A stretch of DNA of 64,000 nt from Harmothoe impar (taxonomy: Eukaryota > Annelida > Polychaeta > Phyllodocida > Polynoidae): the NCBI GenBank assembly GCA_947462335.1, contig OX381707.1, positions 31,919,618 to 31,983,617 of the forward strand. The letters are read 5' to 3'. This document shows positions 57,471 to 64,000 of this stretch, piece by piece (position 1 is the first letter of the stretch; each line of letters begins with the position of its first letter). The position numbers were made by a program, and so were the translations under genes. Under the pieces are notes generated by a model. It saw only the letters and a program-made list of their open reading frames with translations, ran no database searches and was not told the DNA's origin.

Positions 57471-60400
57471 TTAGGTTACCGCAGCCCTTTCTATCAGGCG
57501 GGGACTGCGTCGGGTACCTCCCATGGGTATTTTCTTTGACCTAGCTCCCGAAGTAGCCTTTTCAGAGGCAGGGTTAGCCGTCCCCTTTCTCTTCCGCCTA
57601 GGTTTGCTTACAGCTAGCGAGACTTTTTCCTTCTTCTGCACCTTCGGATCACTGCCCCCCAACTTCCTAGGCCTTCCTCGGCCACGTTTCGGGGTTATTT
57701 GATCCATTTTCCTGCTCTTTACTTCTTGGAGTAATTCATCTACTCCTAACCCATACGTTTCTGTGGTCAGATCCCTCCCCTTCCAGGGACGGAGCCGAGC
57801 CATGTTGGATTTATAGATCCGCCCAATTAAGGATCTAATCATGACAGTACAGTCACTTACTACTCTAGTCACTACAAATGGACCATCCCAGTTGCTTGCC
57901 AATTTTAAATTGGATAGAGGTTTGTGTAGTCTTGCTACTTGATCCCCTACCTTGAACCGACGGACTTTTAGTCCATGGTCATAACCAGTCTTCTGCCATT
58001 TCGCGTTCTTTTGTAACTCCGTTCTAACAAGTTCGTATGCGAATTTGAACTGGTCTCTTAGTGATTCCACAAACATCACGTGACAGGGTGCGTCGGGATT
58101 CAACCCGACCACTCCAAAAACAAGATCGGCTGGCATGATCATGTCCTCCCCAAACACTAATAAGTTTGGGGTGCAATTGGTGCTTTTATGAACAGTGCTG
58201 TTGTATGCATGGCATACATATTCACATTGTTCATCCCAATCAGTCATACTTTCATTCACCAAGGGTTTCAGAACCTGAATCAGCGTTCTGTTGAACCTTT
58301 CCACCATCCCATCACTCTGCGGTCGGTAAGGATTGGTTCGGGTCTTACAGATGGCTAACCCATGGCACATTTCCTGCCATAGATCCGACTCAAATTCCCG
58401 GCCTTGGTCACTATGCATCATCAGAGGCACTCCTAGGTGTAATACCCAACCTTTCACAAAGGCCTTCGCACAGGTCGCTGCTTTGTGATCGGGTAAGGGG
58501 AACACCCGCATATACTTAGTATAGTAGTCAGTGACTACCATCATACACGTGTTACCATCAGGGGTTGTTTTAAAACCACTGATGATGTCGATTGCTATTC
58601 TTGCAAACCTAACTCCGAACAGTTCCTGGGACAAGGGCATTTTACCCATCCCAGGGCCGGGTTTATTTTTACAGCAATCGGGACATGTGGCGATCCAACG
58701 TAATAAGTCAGTGCTCATTCCTGGCCAGTAGTATCTTCGGGACAGTCGTTCTAATGAACGTTTCTTCCCAAAGTGACCACTGGTCATATGACCGTGACAA
58801 TAATACATCAAATCCCTCCTCATACCGGAGGGGATCACTACCTGTCTGATCCTTCTTCCCGAAGGATTGATCTTCCATCTATATAGAACACCTTCGGATA
58901 CTTCCAGCTCTGTCCATTGAGCTAAAAATCTCCTCATCTCTCTATTTTCTAGCGAGATTTCAGGTCGAACAGGTTTGATCCCCTTAGGAATCAACCCGAG
59001 CAACCTCCCCACGTTCGGGTCCTTCTCCTGGAACCTTCGGATAGTCTCCATAGACCATTGAAGGATACCAGTTCCCCTGGATTCCAGTGGCAACCGGACT
59101 CCAGCTAGGACCGCCCCGTGGGCTCCACAATCATCACATTTCTCATTTCCACAACTCCTGATGGGTCTGCGGGACAGTGCATCAGCATTTACATGCTTCA
59201 CACCGGGTCGGTGTTGGATCTGCTTCTGTTCCAACCCGAACTCTGATAAGTGTGCTAACCACCGGCCTATCATACCTTCAGCATCCTTAAAATTAAGTAA
59301 CCACCTCAAGGAGGAATGGTCAGTCCTCAGCGTAAAATCTGAGCCCCACAAAAAATGTTTATATTTCTTTGTGTAAACAATCACTGCCAAGAGTTCCCTC
59401 TTGGTGGTACAGTAATTCCTCTGTGACTTGTTCATGGTGTTGCTAGCAAAAGCAATGGGAACTTCCTTTCCGTCTTGGACCTGACTCAAAGCAGCTCCAA
59501 TGCTCTCATTGCTGGCATCAGTATCCAGGATGAAATGACTGGCGGCTGTCGGATATTTCAACACTGGTGTTTCAACAAAGAGTCTTTTGATGGATTCAAA
59601 AGACTCGTCTTGCTCTTTTCCCCATGGAAAAACTTCCTTACGCCTACCAGGTGTCCAATGAGACAGTGACTGGATAGGATAGCTCACCTGGGCATAGCCT
59701 GGTAAGAAATCTCGATAATACGAGCAGAACCCGAGGAATGAACGGACATCCTTGGGACACCTGGGTTTTTCCCACTCCGTCACACTTCGGATCTTCTCCG
59801 GGTCTGCTTTCACACCCTGTGTGGAAATGATTCTCCCCAGATAATTAATATCTTTCTTAAACAACTGACATTTCTTAGGTTTTAATTTCAACCCATTACT
59901 CATTATCCTCTGGAGGACTTCTTCCAGGTTGTCTAGACAACCTTGGAATGTTTTTCCGAAGATAATGACGTCATCTAGGTAAACTAGACATTTCTTCCAT
60001 AGTAGATCGCTCAGTAATGTCTCCATCATGGCCTCGAAGGTGGCTGGCGCATTGCACAACCCGAAGGGCATGACGTTGTACTGGAACAATCCTACATGGC
60101 TAGAGAAGGCCGTCTTCTCCATGTCGGCAGGCTTCATTCCGACCTGCCAGTACCCAGACTGTAAGTCTATGGTACAGTACCATTCATTCCCTCCTAGTGA
60201 GTCAATGGTTTCATCAATCCTCGGCAGAGGATATGAGTTCTTCTTTGTCATCCCATTCAGTTTCCTGTAGTCAATACAGAACCGTATGGTCCCATCTTTT
60301 TTGGTGACCATACAGACTGGACTGCTCCAGGGGCTGGAACTGGGTACAATAACATGATCCTTAATCATCTTATTGATCTCAGTTTCTGCTACCTCCTTCT

Positions 60401-61688
60401 TCTTCAGAGGTAGCCGACGGTAAGGAATTTTAAAGGGGGAACTTTCCCCCACGTCAATTCCGTGTAGGACTTTATCAGTTCGTCCTAAGGGTTCTCCTGG
60501 GAACGCGAAGGCCCTTCGGCAACGTTTTAACATTACCCGAAGGTCCTTCTGCTCCTTCGGATCTAGTTCCGAAGCATCTAGAATTAGCTTTTCTAATTCC
60601 TCTTCAATCACGGCCGTACCCGGCGGCTCTTCGGATGCCAACCCCAGAAGGCTGCTGGTGACCGCCTCCGCGAGTACCACACTGCCTACTTTAGCGCCTT
60701 TCTGGAGATATACCATATGAACACCAGGATTGGAAATGGGGACAAGGGTCCATTGGGCATTTCCCACCAACGTATCAGCAGATTCCAACCCGAGGGATTG
60801 GAGATAAGCTACGTCGGGTTCCATGACCCCGGCCCTTCCTCTTAGTTCAGAGGAAGCGCTTATTAACACATCACATGTGGTTCCCGGTGGAAGTTTCACC
60901 GTCTGTGCGACACTTGCTACACTACTGATAACTCTCAGCACACATTGTGCTTTGATATTATAGGGACTCTGTATGGACAATTCACCTGTCTTCGGGTTCA
61001 ACATCATCCCGAACAGGTCGGCAAAGTCCATCCCTATAATGCCATCATCCTCGATCTCAGCAATGGTTGGGGAGAATACAAACTCCTTCCCCACCACCGA
61101 GATACACAGGAAAGTACGTCCAAACGTCCGCAATCTGCTACCGTCGGCTGTGCACGCATTTACCCTCATTTTAAGGTCATCATTTGTGCCCAGCAGAAGA
61201 GTGTAGAACCTCCGAGAGATGATGGAGTGGCTGGCTCCAGTATCTATCAGAAATTCCCCGACTCTACCCTTCACAGAAGCGGCTAAATACCACCTTTTTC
61301 CTCCATTCAATGAAGGGTTACTAGTGAACTTCTGTAAGTCACTCTCAGTACCTAGATCTAATCCACGCCCTCTTATGTATTCCAGGCAAGGGTGATCTAG
61401 GGGGAGCCTGGTTCCACAAACCATTGCACTATACTCCTCCGCATCAGCACCGGGTTTCCCCGACTCACTTCCCGAATGTATGACTGGAATGCTGATGGCC
61501 CCGGCCCCAGGGTTCCCAAGCTGCGCCTGCTTGTCCCCCATATGTCCGGGCGTCACTACTGAGTGTGAACTTACTCCTGTTCCGTCAGGAGTATCATGGC
61601 ATATTTCCTTCGGGATCTCTGAGTCGCCTTCCTCAGGGATCCCCTTTAATTTTCCGAGTTCTTTCCGGAGAATCGCATCACAGGTTTC
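57471..61688 (-). CDS. pol: Pol polyprotein: protease, reverse transcriptase, RNase H, integrase
   Basis: The frame is open from 61688 (after TGA) and its first ATG is at 61541. Numbered from the codon at 61556, the motifs are as follows. Protease active site DTGAS: 105-109. RT: YRKLN from 430, palm YLDD 526-529. RNase H: DTDAS 678-682, Glu721 and Asp746. Integrase zinc-binding H2C2: His923/His928...Cys958-x2-Cys961. Integrase catalytic triad: Asp990, Asp1050, Glu1086 (35 residues between the last two). GPF motif: 1225-1227. A Cys-rich motif (CGNEKCDDCGAH) sits between RNase H and integrase. The C-terminal tail has an AT-hook-like RGRGRPRK (1291-1298); no chromodomain was seen. The frame is -1 relative to gag and overlaps its end by about 43 bases, suggesting frameshift expression. 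All catalytic residues are present. Confidence 0.95.
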   Translation of the reverse strand, partial: ETCDAILRKELGKLKGIPEEGDSEIPKEICHDTPDGTGVSSHSVVTPGHMGDKQAQLGNPGAGAISIPVIHSGSESGKPGADAEEYSAMVCGTRLPLDHPCLEYIRGRGLDLGTESDLQKFTSNPSLNGGKRWYLAASVKGRVGEFLIDTGASHSIISRRFYTLLLGTNDDLKMRVNACTADGSRLRTFGRTFLCISVVGKEFVFSPTIAEIEDDGIIGMDFADLFGMMLNPKTGELSIQSPYNIKAQCVLRVISSVASVAQTVKLPPGTTCDVLISASSELRGRAGVMEPDVAYLQSLGLESADTLVGNAQWTLVPISNPGVHMVYLQKGAKVGSVVLAEAVTSSLLGLASEEPPGTAVIEEELEKLILDASELDPKEQKDLRVMLKRCRRAFAFPGEPLGRTDKVLHGIDVGESSPFKIPYRRLPLKKKEVAETEINKMIKDHVIVPSSSPWSSPVCMVTKKDGTIRFCIDYRKLNGMTKKNSYPLPRIDETIDSLGGNEWYCTIDLQSGYWQVGMKPADMEKTAFSSHVGLFQYNVMPFGLCNAPATFEAMMETLLSDLLWKKCLVYLDDVIIFGKTFQGCLDNLEEVLQRIMSNGLKLKPKKCQLFKKDINYLGRIISTQGVKADPEKIRSVTEWEKPRCPKDVRSFLGFCSYYRDFLPGYAQVSYPIQSLSHWTPGRRKEVFPWGKEQDESFESIKRLFVETPVLKYPTAASHFILDTDASNESIGAALSQVQDGKEVPIAFASNTMNKSQRNYCTTKRELLAVIVYTKKYKHFLWGSDFTLRTDHSSLRWLLNFKDAEGMIGRWLAHLSEFGLEQKQIQHRPGVKHVNADALSRRPIRSCGNEKCDDCGAHGAVLAGVRLPLESRGTGILQWSMETIRRFQEKDPNVGRLLGLIPKGIKPVRPEISLENREMRRFLAQWTELEVSEGVLYRWKINPSGRRIRQVVIPSGMRRDLMYYCHGHMTSGHFGKKRSLERLSRRYYWPGMSTDLLRWIATCPDCCKNKPGPGMGKMPLSQELFGVRFARIAIDIISGFKTTPDGNTCMMVVTDYYTKYMRVFPLPDHKAATCAKAFVKGWVLHLGVPLMMHSDQGREFESDLWQEMCHGLAICKTRTNPYRPQSDGMVERFNRTLIQVLKPLVNESMTDWDEQCEYVCHAYNSTVHKSTNCTPNLLVFGEDMIMPADLVFGVVGLNPDAPCHVMFVESLRDQFKFAYELVRTELQKNAKWQKTGYDHGLKVRRFKVGDQVARLHKPLSNLKLASNWDGPFVVTRVVSDCTVMIRSLIGRIYKSNMARLRPWKGRDLTTETYGLGVDELLQEVKSRKMDQITPKRGRGRPRKLGGSDPKVQKKEKVSLAVSKPRRKRKGTANPASEKATSGARSKKIPMGGTRRSPRLIERAAVT

Positions 61689-64000
61689 TCAGCTGTGCAT
61701 GAGGAGGCGTAATGCCCCTTCTCCTGACATCTGTAGCATGTTACAGTACTCAGTTCGGGTTTAACCCTCCTTTCCTCTTTCTTATCAAACATCGCCATCA
61801 TACGCTGCATCATGGCTTCTACCAATCCGAGGGACTGGTCGGGTTCCGATTTCTTCGGAACATTGGGTTCTGGTGGACCCGAGGGAGGTTTGGAAGGGAT
61901 TTTTGAATTGTCCCCTGGAGGTTTCTCTGGCTTTTTGCTAGAGGATGATTTGTCAAAAGGTTTCCGCCTTTTGTTATCACCGGACTTTTTGTCCCGGCGC
62001 TTCCCACTGAAGGCTACCGCCCCAATGGTCTCCTCTCCTTCGGTATCCTCACCCGAGGATCCCCCGCTGCTACTATAGTCAACTACCGCTGACGTTCGGG
62101 ATTGGTTGGGCACCAATCCGGCAAGAAGAACTTTCTTCTTCTCATAACCATCTATGGCTAAAAATAGATCGGCTAGGGAGGAATCGCTTTTCCAAGCTTT
62201 TCTGGTTAGTTCCTGATGATCAGGGTCGCTCAGTCCGCTAATAAACCGGACAAAGAGAGTCTCGATATAGTAATCGGCGTCTCTAGCCCATTCGGGTCTT
62301 GCCTGATGCAGAATCCGTTGAAGCTCTAGACCATATATCTTTGGGGACTCTTTTGGTTTCTGGGTTCGTCCCTTGAAGACCAACCAGTGATCCACGGTCA
62401 CCAGGTTCCCAAAGATATATACAGCAGTACTTTCGAGCTGATCATATGTACCCGAAGGGCCATATGTACTTCTCCATTGGGAGACTGCTGATTTACCTGG
62501 CCCATCATTTAGCCAGATCACGAAGGCTCCTAATGAGTCTTCTTTAGACCACCCATTGTATTTGCAGTCATCCACAAATATTTGGTATTCATCTTTCCAG
62601 GGTCCTTTCCCTTTGTAGGGTTTGGTGATCCTGGCGGTCCGTCGGGCACCCCTGGTGACCCCTTCTATCAGCTGATCTGATAGATTCCGGCTCCAGTCCA
62701 TTATTTCAGTGGCATCTTGTCCCCGGCTATAGCTATCTAAGCCAAGGCTCTTGATACAAGGATCAGTATCATAAACCTGTCTCAATCCGGGAGCCATTGA
62801 GGTTCTTCGGGTCAATGGTCGGACTGGAGAGACTGGTTCGCACCCGGGAAACCGGGTGGGTCGAGGGCGAGAAGTGGTACCCGGATAAGGGGGAACACTC
62901 CCGGTGGTTGTTTGGTCATGGGTTTGGGGTCTAGGCCGACTTCCCGGACCATTTGTGGGTCTATCAGGACTATCAGTACGGGGGTACTGTCGGTTCTGAT
63001 CCCTAGACCATCCAGCAGAAGGTCCTTCCCCTGCTCTCCTGCCTCGGGTTGCATGCCCCCGGGTTTGATTTCCCGGAGTTCTCCCTTCTCGGGTCTCTGC
63101 CTCCTGGTTATGATGAAAAATCAGGTCACCCCAATTATCATAACCATACCACCCCCCCTGTTGATCCTCATGGGTGGTGGTGTTCTTGCTCGTACCCGAA
63201 GGGGTTGGAACAGCTCCATACTGAGATGGACTATCCCCAGCGAAGGGGTTCAAGGTGTCATAACTATCGACTCCCGGCGCACTTCCCGCGGAATATGCCG
63301 TCGGATCGATGGTTACCGAAGGTCCCGTCGGAGCAGGGGGAGCAGATGTATAGTAGACATCTTTCTCTACCTGTCCTCCGGAAGGGTATCGGGTGGCGGG
63401 CTTTAGAACTCCTTGGAGTGGAGGGTTCTCCACTCCTTCCCCAGGGGTGAGGGTCACCTCTGGGTCAGGTACCTTCTGGTTACCTAGGTAGAGTTCCAAC
63501 TCTACTCGTCTAGCTTCCAGTATAGATACCGCCTTCATGCCCTCTAGTTTCTTCTGATCTAACTCTTCGTTTGCTTCTAGGATAGCGGTTCTTACTGCCT
63601 CATTGTCTTCCACCTGCTGGTTGCGAGCGTCCTTGGCGGCGTGCCATTCCCTAGAGTATCTTTCTAGGTCCGCCTGATACTGTTGTTGACAGGCATAAGA
63701 CTTCCGGTTAGCTTGACCTAACTCGGATAATCTTTTCTTTTCCGCTTTCAGGGTTTCCTGATTTTTCTCCATCTGGTCTTGCACCAGTTGGTTGTCACGG
63801 GTCAACTGATCCGTTCTCCACTCCATATCCTGATGGACCTGTCTACTCTCTAGGATGTACCTATTCCTTTCAGAGATCAACGAAACCAATTCGTCGTGCA
63901 GAGCATCGTACTGCTTGTTCATTTCTTCCTTGTTCCGGTAATCGTTGTCCCGGTCCAAGGTGTCGTCCTGATCAAGATCAGGTTGGGTCCCGACGATGGG
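61646..64000 (-). CDS. gag: Gag polyprotein (5' end not in window)
   Basis: The frame is open to the window edge. The first ATG inside is at 63922, but the true start may lie upstream. About the first 170 residues are Glu/Lys/Gln-rich heptad-like sequence, a probable coiled coil. A long Pro/Thr/Gly/Arg-rich disordered region follows. Then comes a capsid-like helical region (about 470-620, with WRSTYGPSG and FVRFISGLSDPDHQELTRKA, as in retrotransposon gag), a Lys/Ser/Pro-rich linker and a single CCHC zinc knuckle CYRCQEKGHYASSC (741-754, counted from the codon at 63958). It ends at TAA 61646 inside the start of the pol frame. At over 770 residues it is large for a gypsy gag. It would form particles and bind element RNA. 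Confidence 0.9.
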   Translation of the reverse strand, partial: PIVGTQPDLDQDDTLDRDNDYRNKEEMNKQYDALHDELVSLISERNRYILESRQVHQDMEWRTDQLTRDNQLVQDQMEKNQETLKAEKKRLSELGQANRKSYACQQQYQADLERYSREWHAAKDARNQQVEDNEAVRTAILEANEELDQKKLEGMKAVSILEARRVELELYLGNQKVPDPEVTLTPGEGVENPPLQGVLKPATRYPSGGQVEKDVYYTSAPPAPTGPSVTIDPTAYSAGSAPGVDSYDTLNPFAGDSPSQYGAVPTPSGTSKNTTTHEDQQGGWYGYDNWGDLIFHHNQEAETREGRTPGNQTRGHATRGRRAGEGPSAGWSRDQNRQYPRTDSPDRPTNGPGSRPRPQTHDQTTTGSVPPYPGTTSRPRPTRFPGCEPVSPVRPLTRRTSMAPGLRQVYDTDPCIKSLGLDSYSRGQDATEIMDWSRNLSDQLIEGVTRGARRTARITKPYKGKGPWKDEYQIFVDDCKYNGWSKEDSLGAFVIWLNDGPGKSAVSQWRSTYGPSGTYDQLESTAVYIFGNLVTVDHWLVFKGRTQKPKESPKIYGLELQRILHQARPEWARDADYYIETLFVRFISGLSDPDHQELTRKAWKSDSSLADLFLAIDGYEKKKVLLAGLVPNQSRTSAVVDYSSSGGSSGEDTEGEETIGAVAFSGKRRDKKSGDNKRRKPFDKSSSSKKPEKPPGDNSKIPSKPPSGPPEPNVPKKSEPDQSLGLVEAMMQRMMAMFDKKEERRVKPELSTVTCYRCQEKGHYASSCTAEKPVMRFSGKNSEN

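Larger units (their letters stand above)
52818..64000 (-). mobile_element. Large Ty3/gypsy LTR retrotransposon with extra zinc-finger ORF (5' end beyond window)
   Basis: Reading on the minus strand: gag (64000-61646), pol (61688-57471), a 620-base spacer, ORF3 (56849-53841), 600 bases of untranslated sequence, a polypurine tract and the 3' LTR (53232-52818). The 5' LTR and primer site lie beyond 64000. All three frames are uninterrupted, so the copy is young and could be functional. The pol order protease-RT-RNase H-integrase defines Ty3/gypsy (Metaviridae). At more than 11.1 kb it is longer than most gypsy elements because of the large gag and ORF3. Confidence 0.95.

Overview
The window looks like a repeat-rich stretch of a eukaryotic, most likely animal (aquatic invertebrate) genome. 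This is inferred from intron-type splice signals, long AT/GA/GCT microsatellites, many terminal-inverted-repeat DNA elements, and two LTR retrotransposon families with animal-type Ty3/gypsy proteins. There are no operons, ribosome binding sites or dense genes. I found no convincing complete host protein-coding gene; almost everything that can be explained is mobile DNA. The species cannot be told from the sequence.

Layout. (1) 1109-10222: a 9.1 kb element with ~730 bp, nearly identical terminal inverted repeats and a perfect target-site duplication. It has Polinton-like ends but no recognisable gene. Its interior holds a foldback, a GCT-repeat tract and two related cassettes (TATA box, ~170 nt, histone-like 3' stem-loop). 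(2) 10.2-22.8 kb: intergenic DNA with MITEs (10656-11527, 12276-12833, 14479-15330, 16513-16609), microsatellites and diverged direct repeats. (3) 22846-31594: a non-autonomous LTR retroelement inserted in an (AT)n tract. It lacks pol but carries a zinc-finger-like and polar reading frame. It has been rearranged twice: a truncated LTR is fused to the 3' half of the interior, and ~3.8 kb of element plus host flank is tandemly duplicated. (4) 32.2-38.6 kb: a TIR element with TA target duplications abutting a 5.7 kb element of the same TA-flanked CACTGTAA-ended type as 14479-15330. (5) 38.6-51.9 kb: mostly unexplained DNA with minisatellites, a tRNA-like sequence and further MITEs, including a 1.03 kb element with a 5-bp duplication (47725-48756). 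(6) 51987-52792: a foldback element. (7) 52818-64000 (minus strand, running off the window): a large Ty3/gypsy retrotransposon with intact gag, pol and an extra 1002-residue ORF encoding paired C2H2-type zinc fingers, followed by its 3' LTR.

How parts may work together. In the gypsy element the gag product would form particles and bind RNA (CCHC knuckle). Pol supplies protease, reverse transcriptase, RNase H and integrase, probably as a -1 frame fusion. ORF3 is an accessory nucleic-acid-binding candidate. The pol-less LTR element at 22.8-31.6 kb would depend on enzymes from a relative in trans. It too encodes a Cys-x9-Cys...His-x3-His motif, which raises the possibility that a zinc-finger accessory protein is a recurring component of these elements. 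The DNA elements with inverted repeats would likewise need transposases or integrases encoded elsewhere.
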